A DNA stretch of 64,000 nt from Pseudomonadota bacterium (GTDB lineage Bacteria; Pseudomonadota; Gammaproteobacteria; Burkholderiales; Burkholderiaceae_C), in NCBI GenBank assembly GCA_963205335.1, contig CAUJIM010000001.1, positions 1 to 64,000 of the forward strand. The letters run 5' to 3'. Below, piece by piece: positions 1-9,164 of the stretch (position 1 is the stretch's first letter; every line of letters begins with the position of its first letter). A program made the position numbers and the translations under genes. The notes beneath the pieces are model-generated. The model was not told where the DNA came from. It ran no database searches and was given only the letters and a program-made list of their open reading frames with translations.

Positions 1-1178
1 ACCTGCGTCTGGTTGAAGCTGGGCTCAATCATCTCGATCGGGTCTTCGACGGTGCTGACGTTCACTTCTTCCGTCGCCACGCGCTTGAGCGTTGAATACA
101 ACGTTGTCGTCTTGCCCGATCCCGTCGGGCCTGTGACCAGAATCACGCCATGCGGTCGACACACCAGCTGCTGCCAGCGCCCGGCATCGTGCGGCGCGAA
201 GCCCAGCGCGTCCAGATCCTTCACGGTGTTGTCCGGGTCAAAGATGCGCATCACCATCTTCTCGCCAAAGGCCGTGGGCAATGTGGAGAGGCGCATTTCC
301 ACCTCGTCGCCAGACGGGTTGCGCGTCTTGATGCGGCCGTCCTGCGGGCGGCGCTTTTCCACCACGTCCATGCGCCCGAGCAGCTTGATGCGCGCCACCA
401 TGGCATTGAGCACGCCGATCGGCGTCTGGTAGACCGTGTGCAGCACGCCGTCGATGCGAAAGCGGATCACGCCCTGCTCGCGCCGGGGCTCCATGTGGAT
501 GTCGCTGGCACGCTGGTCGAAGGCGTACTGCCAGAGCCAGTCGACGACACGCACCACGCCCTGGTCGTTGGCGTCGAGCTGGCGATTCGCGCGGCCCAGC
601 TCCACGAGCTGCTCGAAGCTGCTGCCGCCCGCGTTGCCGCCGCTCTTGAGCGCCGCGCGCACCGATTTGGCGAGCGCGTAGAACTCCGCCGTGTAGCGCG
701 TGATGTCCAGCGGATTGGCCAGCACCCGGCGCACGCCCCGGCGCGACTGGCGCTCCACCTCGCCGACCCAGTCGTCGACGAAGGGCTCGGCCGTGGCGAC
801 GACGATCTCGTGCGCCGAGACCTGCACCGGCAGCACCTTGTGGCGCTCGGCATAGCTGGCGCTCATGGCGTCGGCCACGCGGCCCACGTCCACCTTGAGC
901 GGGTCGATGCGCAAGAACGGCAGGCCGCAGCGCGGCGCTATGGTCTCCGTCAGCAAGTCCACGTCCAGCAGCTTGCCGTCGCTGGCGCGCGCCATGGCAA
1001 CGCCGCCCAGGCGCACCAGCGGGTGCTGGCTGCTCTCGGCCTGCGAGCAGCGCGCGATGGTGCGCTCGGCCTGCTCGGCGCTGATCACGCCGTCGGCGCG
1101 CAGCCAATCGACGATCTGGCGCCACTGCAGCGGGCCCTGGCCATGGCCGGCAGGGTGGTCTGGGCGCGGAGCGGACAT
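1..1178 (-). CDS. GspE/PulE/PilB-type ATPase (T2SS/T4P family), 3' part cut by window edge
   Basis: Reverse-strand translation from ATG at 1178 gives MSAPRPDHPAGHGQGPLQWRQIVDWLRADGVISAEQAERT...; Walker A GVILVTGPTGSGKTTTLYSTL near the edge; DIHMEPR motif. Confidence 0.9.
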   Translation of the reverse strand, partial: MSAPRPDHPAGHGQGPLQWRQIVDWLRADGVISAEQAERTIARCSQAESSQHPLVRLGGVAMARASDGKLLDVDLLTETIAPRCGLPFLRIDPLKVDVGRVADAMSASYAERHKVLPVQVSAHEIVVATAEPFVDDWVGEVERQSRRGVRRVLANPLDITRYTAEFYALAKSVRAALKSGGNAGGSSFEQLVELGRANRQLDANDQGVVRVVDWLWQYAFDQRASDIHMEPRREQGVIRFRIDGVLHTVYQTPIGVLNAMVARIKLLGRMDVVEKRRPQDGRIKTRNPSGDEVEMRLSTLPTAFGEKMVMRIFDPDNTVKDLDALGFAPHDAGRWQQLVCRPHGVILVTGPTGSGKTTTLYSTLKRVATEEVNVSTVEDPIEMIEPSFNQTQ

Positions 1179-1199
1179 GGCGCAATGGTGCTGCAAAAA

Positions 1200-1955
1200 T
1201 CAGGCCACGGGCTTGAAGGTCCGCAGCCACTTGCGCGCCGGCAAACCCCAGCGCTGCTGCACGGCATCGGCACGCTCCTGCAGCAAGGCCCGTCCAGGCG
1301 ATTGCGGCGTGCGCTGCGCCAGCACCACGGTATTGCCCTCGCGCGTGGGCTTGAAGGCCCACAGCGCCTCGGCGCCGAACGCCTGCGCCATGCGCGCCAG
1401 GCTCTGCTCGAAGTGGCTGGTGCGGCCGAACAGGTTCACCGTCATGCAGCCATCGTCGGTCAGCAGCGCGCGGCAATCGGCGTAGAACGCCGCGCTGTCC
1501 AGCACCGGCGCGGCCGCATCGTCGTCGTACATGTCCACCGCCAGCGCGTCGATGGTCCCGAGATGCTGCGGCCGGCGTATTTCCTCGCCCGCATCGCCCA
1601 GCACCACGGCCAGGCGCGGCCCGTCGGGCGGCAGCTTGAACCAGGAGCGGCACACGCTCACCACCTGCGGGTTGAGTTCGATCGCCGTGGTGCGCATGCG
1701 CAGGCGCCTGGCGCAGAACTTGGTGATCGCGCCCGCGCCCAGGCCGAGCTGCATCGCACGGCGCGCGCCCACGCTGTCGGGTTCGACGAAGAGCAGCCAG
1801 GCCATCATGCGCTGCACGTATTCCAGCGCGATGTCGAACGGCGCGTCGACGCGCATCGAGCCCTGGATCCACGGCGTGCCCAGGTGCAGGTGGCGCAGCA
1901 CGCCGTCGTCGGACACGCTCACTTCGGGCAGGACTGGAGCGCGGCGCATGGCCAT
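1200..1955 (-). CDS. Spermidine synthase-like methyltransferase-fold protein
   Basis: MAMRRAPVLPEVSVSDDGVLRHLHLG...MQLGLGAGAITKFCARRLRMRTTAIELNPQVV; SAM-binding GLGAG motif. Confidence 0.8.
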   Translation of the reverse strand: MAMRRAPVLPEVSVSDDGVLRHLHLGTPWIQGSMRVDAPFDIALEYVQRMMAWLLFVEPDSVGARRAMQLGLGAGAITKFCARRLRMRTTAIELNPQVVSVCRSWFKLPPDGPRLAVVLGDAGEEIRRPQHLGTIDALAVDMYDDDAAAPVLDSAAFYADCRALLTDDGCMTVNLFGRTSHFEQSLARMAQAFGAEALWAFKPTREGNTVVLAQRTPQSPGRALLQERADAVQQRWGLPARKWLRTFKPVA

Positions 1956-2488
1956 CAACGCAGTCCGAAACGGGCGAATGCCTCGCCCCACGCCTGCAGC
2001 TTGCGCGCGAAGCTCCACGAGGCGTTGGCCGGGCTGGTCGACGGCAAGCGCAGCGACGCGATGGCCGAATCGTGCGCCAGGCCCATGCGCTCGCGCACCG
2101 CACGGGCCCGCGCGTAGCTCTCGCCGCCGTTGTGCACGATGGCCGCCAGGCCGGGAACGCGCGGCCGCAGCGCGGCGAAGTCGTTCATCTCGGGGTTGCG
2201 GATGGCGGCATCCAGGCTGCCCTCGCGCTCGCAGGCGGCGTACACGTCCCAGATCCCCAGGCCGCGCGCCAGCACCCAGGCGCACCGGGCCGCGTAGGCC
2301 CCGGGGCCCGGCATCGCATGCGCCGGCCACAGCAGCGCCAGGATGCGCCAGAAATGGTTTTGCGGATGGCCGTAGTACTGCTGCCCGCGCAGCGAGGCCA
2401 CGCCCGGGAAGCTGCCGAGGATCAGCACCCGCGTGCTGCCATCCACCAGCGCGGGCAGGCCGTGAAGAGGTGCGGAAGAAGACGCCAT
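1955..2488 (-). CDS. Uracil/deoxyinosine DNA glycosylase family (MUG-like)
   Basis: RVLILGSFPGVASLRGQQYYGHPQNHFWRIL... is typical of the DNA-deoxyinosine glycosylase family. Confidence 0.8.
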   Translation of the reverse strand: MASSSAPLHGLPALVDGSTRVLILGSFPGVASLRGQQYYGHPQNHFWRILALLWPAHAMPGPGAYAARCAWVLARGLGIWDVYAACEREGSLDAAIRNPEMNDFAALRPRVPGLAAIVHNGGESYARARAVRERMGLAHDSAIASLRLPSTSPANASWSFARKLQAWGEAFARFGLR

Positions 2489-2504
2489 GGAGACCGCGGT
2501 TGTA

Positions 2505-3119
2505 CTACGGATTGGGCGCCGGCCGCACCAGGCGCACCACCAGCGGCGTTGCGCGGCCCACGTCGCCCCGCCCCGCGCCGGAGCCCATGTCCACGGCCCA
2601 GCCCAGGTGCGCGCCCAGCACCTCCGCTCCGCGCCCGCCGCGGGCCACGTTGTCGTAGGCGTACGGGTTGACCGTCGCCGCGTTGACGCTGGCCGTGCTG
2701 GTCCAGTGCCACTCGGTCGGGGCATTCGGGAACAAGGCGGCATCCACCGCGGGCGGCTTGGCGTTGCGGTTGACCAGCCGGCGCAGCTCGTTCACGCGCG
2801 GCAGGCGCCAGCGCACCCCCTCGGCCTGCCACCGCTGCTTGGCGAGCGCCTTGGCCTCGGTGAGGCCGAGCAGGCGCGGGCTTCCGGCGCAGGTACTGCC
2901 ATCCCAGTGCATGCCCTCGACGCAGCGCGCCCAGGCCAGGCGGGCCCGCGCATCGACGACCAGCGTGCCATCGGGCGAGACGCTCAGGGCGGCCGCACCG
3001 GCGCGGCCGGCTTCCGCCTCCTCGGCCGCGTGGACCGGCCACGCGAGCACCGCGCACGCAAGCAGGCCCAGCGCCGCCGCCCGCGGCGCATGCAAGACAG
3101 GGTGCGAGGGTGAAACCAT
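2505..3119 (-). CDS. Secreted DUF1566 (Lcl C-terminal domain) protein
   Basis: Signal peptide, then DARARLAWARCVEGMHW...WRLPRVNELRRLVN...EWHWTSTAS, a DUF1566 pattern. Confidence 0.75.
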   Translation of the reverse strand: MVSPSHPVLHAPRAAALGLLACAVLAWPVHAAEEAEAGRAGAAALSVSPDGTLVVDARARLAWARCVEGMHWDGSTCAGSPRLLGLTEAKALAKQRWQAEGVRWRLPRVNELRRLVNRNAKPPAVDAALFPNAPTEWHWTSTASVNAATVNPYAYDNVARGGRGAEVLGAHLGWAVDMGSGAGRGDVGRATPLVVRLVRPAPNP

Positions 3120-3280
3120 GGTCCATCTCCATCCAGACATGATCGGATGCAAGCCCGGCCGATCATTGCGATTGTGGGCACGCCGGCATGGCCCCGGTCA
3201 CGGGATCAAGCCACTAAAATCAGGCCAATCCCCGCTCTCTCGCGCCGTTGCACCGGCAACGCGGTCGCTTCCCCCATCCG

Positions 3281-4486
3281 ATGCCGCTCTCTCCCGCCTT
3301 GCGCATGGCGCTGGTCCTCGGCCTGCTGTCGGCGGTCGGTCCGTTCGCCATCGACATGTATCTGCCCGCATTGCCCGTGATCGGGCAGAGCCTGCAGGCC
3401 CAGGTGGGCCCGGTGCAGTGGAGCCTGACGGCGTTCTTCCTGGCGCTCGGCATCGGCCAGGTGGTGTACGGGCCGGTATCCGACATGTTCGGGCGCAAGC
3501 CGCCGCTGTACTTCGGCCTGACGCTGTTCCTGGTGACCAGCGTGGGCTGCGCGCTGGCCGGCGACATCCGCACGCTGGTGGCGCTGCGCTTTCTGCAGGG
3601 GCTGGGCGCGGCGGCGGGCACGGTGATCCCGCGCGCCGTGGTGCGCGACCTGCACACCGGCCACGAGGCCGCGCGGCTGATGGCCCTGCTGATGCTGGTG
3701 TTCAGCGTCTCGCCGCTGCTCGCGCCGCTGATGGGCAGCGGCGTGATCGCGCTGGCGGGCTGGCGCGGCGTGTTCTGGATGGTGGCGCTGCTCGGGCTGG
3801 CCAGCCTGGTGCTGGTGCACCGCGCGCTGCCCGAAACCCGCCCGCAGGCGCAGCGCACGGCCAGCACGCTCGCGCACGCCTGGGCGGCCTACCGCACGCT
3901 GCTGGGCCACGGGCGCTTTCTCGGCCTGGTGGGCATAGGCGGCTTCACGCTCGCGGGCTTTTTCGTGTTTCTCGCGGGTTCGCCCTTCGTCTTCATCAAC
4001 CACTACGGGCTCTCGCCGGTGCAGTACAGCCTGGCGTTCTCGATCAACGCCGCGGCCTTCTTCGCGAGCGCGCAGCTCACCGCGCGCCTGGGCCGCCGCT
4101 TCGGCCTGGAACGCGTGGCCCGATGGGCCGCCAGCGGCGCGGGGGCGGCGATGCTGCTGCTCTGGTCGCACTACCTGCTCGGCGGCGACAGCCTGGCGCT
4201 GCTGCTGGCGCTGTACTTCGTCGCCAGCGGCTTCATGGGGCTGGTGATCCCGACCACCTCGGTGCTGGCGCTGGACGACCACGGGCCGATCGCCGGCACC
4301 GCCTCGGCCCTCATGGGCATGCTGCAGATGCTGGCAGGCACGGTGGCCATCGGCGTGACCGGCCTGTTCGCCACCGACAGCCCGCTGCCCATGGTGAGCG
4401 GCATGACCGCGGGCCTGCTCATCGGCGTGCTGCTCACCTGGACGACGCTGCGCCACCCGGCCACGCCGCGGGCGGGGCACGCATGA
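3281..4486 (+). CDS. Bcr/CflA-family MFS multidrug efflux transporter
   Basis: MPLSPALRMALVLGLLSAVGPFAIDMYLPALPVIG...DMFGRKPPLYFG. Confidence 0.88.
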   Translation: MPLSPALRMALVLGLLSAVGPFAIDMYLPALPVIGQSLQAQVGPVQWSLTAFFLALGIGQVVYGPVSDMFGRKPPLYFGLTLFLVTSVGCALAGDIRTLVALRFLQGLGAAAGTVIPRAVVRDLHTGHEAARLMALLMLVFSVSPLLAPLMGSGVIALAGWRGVFWMVALLGLASLVLVHRALPETRPQAQRTASTLAHAWAAYRTLLGHGRFLGLVGIGGFTLAGFFVFLAGSPFVFINHYGLSPVQYSLAFSINAAAFFASAQLTARLGRRFGLERVARWAASGAGAAMLLLWSHYLLGGDSLALLLALYFVASGFMGLVIPTTSVLALDDHGPIAGTASALMGMLQMLAGTVAIGVTGLFATDSPLPMVSGMTAGLLIGVLLTWTTLRHPATPRAGHA

Positions 4487-5895
4487 GCGCCGCCGCCGCG
4501 GTCCCCGACGGCCTGCCGCAGCCGGTGCGCTCGCAGGCCATGCGGGTCATCCTCCTCGGCCTCACGCTGTCGGTGCTGGATGCCAGCATCGTCAACCTCG
4601 CCCTGCCCGACATCGCGCGCGAACTGGGCATGAACGCCGCGCACAGCGTCTGGGTGGTCAACGCCTACCAGCTCGCCACCCTGACCACGCTGCTGCCGCT
4701 GGCGGCCATCGGCGAGCGCATCGGCTACCGGCGGGTGTACCGCGCGGGCATGCTGCTGTTCGCGTTCGCCTCGATCGCCGCGATGCTGGCTTCCAGCAGC
4801 ACCACGCTGATCGGCGCGCGCGCACTGCAGGGCCTGGGCGCCTCGGGCGTGATGGCGGTCAACTCGGCGCTGGTGCGGCTGATCTACCCGGCCAGCCGCC
4901 TGGGCCGCGGCATGGCGCTCAACTCCCTCGTCGTCGCCACGGCGGCGATGGCCGGGCCGACGGTGGCGGCGGTGGTCCTCTCGGTGGCGTCCTGGCCGTG
5001 GCTGTTCGCGCTCAATCTGCCGCTGGGCGTGTTCGCATGGCAGCGCGCGGGCAAGGTGCTGCCGCGCAACCCGCCCTCGGACTCGCCGGCGGTGCGGTTC
5101 TCGCTGCTCGACGTGCTGCTCAACGCCGCCATGTTCGGCCTGCTGTTCCTCGGCGGTTCGGAGCTGACGCAGCGCGGCGGCGGCATGCACGCCGCCGCGC
5201 TGCCGGGCTGGTGGCTGCTGGCGGCGGGGCTCGCGGTCGGCGCCGTGCACCTCGGGCGCCAATGGGGCCGCGCGGTGCCGCTGTTCCCCGTCGATCTGCT
5301 GCGCATCCCGGTGTTCGCGCTCTCGATGGGTTCGTCCATCGGCGCCTTCTGCGCCCAGATGCTGAGCTTTCTCTCGCTCCCTTTTTTATTGCTGACGGTG
5401 CACGGCCACAGCCACTTGCAGGCCGGTTTGCTGATCACCGCCTGGCCGCTCGCCAGCGCCTGCGTCGCGCCCATCGCCGGGCGCCTGATCGGGCGCTACC
5501 ACGACGGTCTGCTCGGGGGCCTGGGCATGGTGGTGTTCGCCTGCGGCCTGGCCGCGCTCTCGCTCATGCCGGTGCACGCGGCCAACTGGGACATCGTCTG
5601 GCGCATGGCGCTGGCGGGCGGCGGCTTCGCGCTGTTCCAGTCGCCGAACAACCACACCATCGTCACCTCCGCGCCGCTGCACCGCAGCGGCGGCGCCAGC
5701 GGCATGCTGGGCACGGCGCGCCTGACCGGCCAGACGCTGGGCGCCGTGGTCCTGGCCGCGCTGTTCGCCCTGTACCCCGGCACCGACGGCAGCGCCGAGT
5801 CGCTGGCCCTGATGGTGGCGGCGGGCTGCGCGCTGTGCGCCGCCGTGAGCAGCTCGTTCCGCATCAAGGCCGCCCGGCAGGAGCCGGCACCATGA
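4483..5895 (+). CDS. DHA2/EmrB-type MFS transporter
   Basis: ATG overlaps upstream TGA (ATGA); LSVLDASIVNLALPDIARELG...; multi-TM. Confidence 0.85.
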   Translation: MSAAAAVPDGLPQPVRSQAMRVILLGLTLSVLDASIVNLALPDIARELGMNAAHSVWVVNAYQLATLTTLLPLAAIGERIGYRRVYRAGMLLFAFASIAAMLASSSTTLIGARALQGLGASGVMAVNSALVRLIYPASRLGRGMALNSLVVATAAMAGPTVAAVVLSVASWPWLFALNLPLGVFAWQRAGKVLPRNPPSDSPAVRFSLLDVLLNAAMFGLLFLGGSELTQRGGGMHAAALPGWWLLAAGLAVGAVHLGRQWGRAVPLFPVDLLRIPVFALSMGSSIGAFCAQMLSFLSLPFLLLTVHGHSHLQAGLLITAWPLASACVAPIAGRLIGRYHDGLLGGLGMVVFACGLAALSLMPVHAANWDIVWRMALAGGGFALFQSPNNHTIVTSAPLHRSGGASGMLGTARLTGQTLGAVVLAALFALYPGTDGSAESLALMVAAGCALCAAVSSSFRIKAARQEPAP

Positions 5896-5899
5896 GAAA

Positions 5900-5918
5900 G
5901 GGCCGCGCGAGGCGGCCC
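5900..5918. terminator. Hairpin between convergent genes
   Basis: GGGCCGC-gcgag-GCGGCCC inverted repeat between the MFS stop and the BMP gene stop; weak T-tract. Confidence 0.4.
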
Positions 5919-5940
5919 GGATCTCCCTGCCCAGGCAGGC

Positions 5941-7113
5941 TTACTTGCCGTCGGTGCCCGGCACCTTGCCTTCCACGCCCTTGACGAAGAAGTTGATGCC
6001 GCGCAGGAAGTCGTCGTCGGCCACCTTGTCGGCCGCCAGCACTTCCTTGCCGGTGTTGTCCGCGAGCGGGCCCTTCCAGATGTGGTAGCTGCCGTCCTTC
6101 AGGCCGGCCTTGAGTTCCGCCAGCTTGGCCTTGGCCTCGGCCGGCACGTCGTCGGCGATCGAGACGAGGTCGATGGCGCCCTCTTTCACGCCCCACCACT
6201 GGTTGGGGCCGGTCTTCCAGGTGCCGTCGATCGCTTCGCCCACGGCCTTCTTGTAATAGGGTTCCCAGTTGATGATGGCCGACGCCAGGTGCGCCTTGGG
6301 ACCATAGGCGGTCATGTCCGAATCCCAGCCGAAGGCGCGCTTGCCCATGGATTCCGCGGTCTTGAGCACCGAGGGCGAGTCGGTGTTCTGGAACAGCACG
6401 TCGGCGCCGCCGTTGATGAGCGAGGTGGCGGCCTCGGTTTCCTTGGGCGGGTTGTGCCACTCGTTGATCCAGACCACTTTAGTCTTGATGTGGGGATTGA
6501 TGATCTGCGCGCCCAGCGTGAAGCTGTTGACGTTGCGCACCACCTCGGGAATCGGCACGGTGGCGACCACGCCGAGCACGTTGGCCTTGGTCATGGCGCC
6601 GGCAATCACGCCGGCCATGAAGGCGCCTTCGTAGGTGCGGCTGTCGTAGGTGCGCATGTTCTCGCTGGACTTGTAGCCCGTGGCGTGCTCGAACTTGACG
6701 CCCGGGTTGTCGGCCGCCACCTTCGCCATCGGCTCCATGAAGCCGAAGCTGGTGCCGAAGATCAGCTTGTTGCCCTGCGCCACCAGGTCGCGCGCCACGC
6801 GCTCGGTGTCGGCGCCCTCGGGCACGTTCTCGACGAAGCTGGTGACCACCTTGCCGGGGAAGTCTTTCTCGACCGCCTTGCGCGCGTTGTCGTGCGCGAA
6901 GCTCCAGCCGCCGTCGCCCACCGGGCCGACGTAGATCCACGCGGCCTTGAGCGGCTCCGCCGGGGCGGGCGCGGGCGCTGCGGCCTCGGCGGCCGGCGCC
7001 GGGGCGGCCGCGGTGGGCGCCGCCTCTTCCTTCTGACCGCAGGCCGCCAGGGCCAGCGCGGTGGCCGACAGCGCGGCCAGGCGCAGGGCGGTGCGTTTGT
7101 TCAGGTCGATCAT
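5941..7113 (-). CDS. BMP-family (Bmp/PnrA-like) ABC transporter substrate-binding lipoprotein
   Basis: Lipobox-like LALAACGQ; AAWIYVGPVGDGGWSFAHDNARKAVE... Confidence 0.9.
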   Translation of the reverse strand: MIDLNKRTALRLAALSATALALAACGQKEEAAPTAAAPAPAAEAAAPAPAPAEPLKAAWIYVGPVGDGGWSFAHDNARKAVEKDFPGKVVTSFVENVPEGADTERVARDLVAQGNKLIFGTSFGFMEPMAKVAADNPGVKFEHATGYKSSENMRTYDSRTYEGAFMAGVIAGAMTKANVLGVVATVPIPEVVRNVNSFTLGAQIINPHIKTKVVWINEWHNPPKETEAATSLINGGADVLFQNTDSPSVLKTAESMGKRAFGWDSDMTAYGPKAHLASAIINWEPYYKKAVGEAIDGTWKTGPNQWWGVKEGAIDLVSIADDVPAEAKAKLAELKAGLKDGSYHIWKGPLADNTGKEVLAADKVADDDFLRGINFFVKGVEGKVPGTDGK

Positions 7114-7170
7114 CGAACTCCTCCAGATGCAGTGGTGGTGGGAAAAGACAATGGCCGCAGCCCCCGGACC

Positions 7171-8094
7171 TCAGGAACCGGGGTAGAACGGCTTTCCGAG
7201 CGAAGCTGGCATGTTGACACGAATCCACGTCGGATTGCGCGAAATCAGCGCCAATACAACGATGGTGGCCAGGTAGGGCAAGGCGGTGAGCAACTGGCTC
7301 GGAATCGTCGAGCCCTGGCCCTGCAGGTGAAACTGCAGCATGGTCACGCCGCCGAACAGGTAGGCGCCCAGCAGCACGCGCGCGGGGCGCCAGGTGCCGA
7401 AGGTGGTGAGCGCCAGCGCGATCCAGCCCTTGCCGGCGACCATGCCCTCGACCCACAGCGGCGTGTAGATGATCGAGAGGAACGCACCGGCCAGCCCGCA
7501 CAGCGCGCCGCCGACGACCACCGCCGCCAGGCGGATGCGCCGCACCGGATAGCCCAGCGCGTGCGCCGATTCAGGCGATTCGCCCACCGCGCGCAGCACC
7601 AGGCCCGCGCGCGTGCGGTAGAGCAGCCAGATGAGGCCGAGCGTGAGCGCGATCGCGCAGTACACCAGCGGATGCTGGCGCAGCAGCGCCGGGCCGACGA
7701 TGGGCACGTCGCCCAGGCCCAGCCAGTTGAAGCGCGGCCGGTCGGGCATCCTGGCCTGCACGTAGCCGATGCCGACGAAGGCGGAGAAGCCGGCGCCGAA
7801 CAAGGTGAGCGCCAGCCCCGTGGCGTACTGGTTGGCGTTGAGCCAGATCACCAGCCAGCCGAACGCCGCCGCCAGCACCGCGCCCGCGGCCATGCCGGCG
7901 AGAAAGCCCAGCGTGTCGCTGCCGGTGTGGATGACGGTGGCGAACCCGGCGATGGCGGCGCACAGCATCATGCCCTCGGCGCCCAGGTTGACGATGCCCG
8001 ACTTCTCGTTGACGAGCAGCCCCAGCGCCGCCAGCGCCAGCACGGTGCCGGCGCTCAGCGTCGAGGCGAAGAGGAGCGGATAGACCTCCATCAA
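7171..8094 (-). CDS. ABC transporter permease (nucleoside/purine type, second permease)
   Basis: MMEVYPLLFASTLSAGTVLALAALGLLVNEKSGIVNLGAEGMM... Confidence 0.88.
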   Translation of the reverse strand: MMEVYPLLFASTLSAGTVLALAALGLLVNEKSGIVNLGAEGMMLCAAIAGFATVIHTGSDTLGFLAGMAAGAVLAAAFGWLVIWLNANQYATGLALTLFGAGFSAFVGIGYVQARMPDRPRFNWLGLGDVPIVGPALLRQHPLVYCAIALTLGLIWLLYRTRAGLVLRAVGESPESAHALGYPVRRIRLAAVVVGGALCGLAGAFLSIIYTPLWVEGMVAGKGWIALALTTFGTWRPARVLLGAYLFGGVTMLQFHLQGQGSTIPSQLLTALPYLATIVVLALISRNPTWIRVNMPASLGKPFYPGS

Positions 8095-9164
8095 CGGACT
8101 CCCTGCAGGCGGCCCGCGCGGCGCAGCCGGTAGTTGACCAGCGTGTCGCAGGCCATCAGCGAAAACAGCAGCAGGCCCTGGAACACGTCGGTCAGCGACT
8201 TGGGCAGGCCCAGGCGCGACTGCGCCAGCTCACCGCCGATGTAGAACATGCTCATCAGGATGGCCGCAAGCACCATGCCCAGCGGGTGCAGCCGCCCGAC
8301 GAAGGCGACGATGATGGCCGCGAAGCCGTAGCCCGCCGGGATGTAGGGCGTGAGCTGGCCCACCGGCCCGGCCACCTCCAGCGCCCCCGCCAGGCCCGCC
8401 GTGGCGCCCGATACCAGCAGCGCCGTCCACAGCGCGCTGCGCGACGAGAAGCCGGCGTAGCGCGCCGCCGCCGGCGCCACGCCGCCCACCTGCAGCGCAT
8501 ACCCGGCGCGCGTGCGAAACAGGTACAGCCACAGCAGCCCGGCCCCCGCCAGCGCCAGCAGCACGCCGATGTTCACGCGCGAGCCGGTCATCAATTTCGG
8601 GATGCGCGCCGCCGCCTCGAAGGTGCGCGTCTGCGGGAAGTTGTGGCCCCCCGGGTCCTTCCACGGGCCGAACACCAGGTAGTTCAGCACCTGGATCGCC
8701 ACGTAGACCAGCATCAGGCTGACGAGGATTTCGCCGGCGTTGAAGCGGTCGCGCAGGAAGGCGACGACGGCCGCCCAGAGCATGCCGCCCACCACCCCGG
8801 CGAGCAGCACCGCGACGACGATCCAGCGCCCCGTCTCCTTGCCCGCCAGCAGCGCCACGCCGCCGGCGAAGATCGCGCCGATGATGTACTGGCCCTCGGC
8901 GCCGATGTTCCAGATGTTGGAGCGGAAGCACACCGCCAGGCCCAGCGCGATGAGCAGCAGCGGCGTGGCCTTGACGCCGAGCTCGCCCAGCGCGTAGGCC
9001 GACTTGATGGGCTCCCAGAAGAACACCAGCAGGCCCTTGACCGGATCCTTGCCGAGCAGGGAAAACAGCAGCACGCCGAGCGCCACCGTGATGGCCAGCG
9101 CCAGCAGCGGCGAGGCCCAGGCCCAGGTGCGCGAGGGCGTGGGACGCAGTTCAAGCCGCAGCAT
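8091..9164 (-). CDS. ABC transporter permease (nucleoside/purine type, first permease)
   Basis: ALGLAVCFRSNIWNIGAEGQYIIGAI...; overlaps the downstream permease gene by 4 nt. Confidence 0.88.
   Translation of the reverse strand: MLRLELRPTPSRTWAWASPLLALAITVALGVLLFSLLGKDPVKGLLVFFWEPIKSAYALGELGVKATPLLLIALGLAVCFRSNIWNIGAEGQYIIGAIFAGGVALLAGKETGRWIVVAVLLAGVVGGMLWAAVVAFLRDRFNAGEILVSLMLVYVAIQVLNYLVFGPWKDPGGHNFPQTRTFEAAARIPKLMTGSRVNIGVLLALAGAGLLWLYLFRTRAGYALQVGGVAPAAARYAGFSSRSALWTALLVSGATAGLAGALEVAGPVGQLTPYIPAGYGFAAIIVAFVGRLHPLGMVLAAILMSMFYIGGELAQSRLGLPKSLTDVFQGLLLFSLMACDTLVNYRLRRAGRLQGVR

Noticed and set aside
150-2117. Long plus-strand ORF (655 aa) opposite the ATPase and spermidine synthase genes
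   Set aside because: Antisense to well-supported genes; composition (Arg/Ala/His-rich, no domain pattern) typical of shadow ORFs in high-GC DNA
2668-5895. 1075-aa ORF as one giant protein
   Set aside because: Only its C-terminal part is the real DHA2 MFS gene from 4483; the rest is out of frame with the Bcr-type MFS gene
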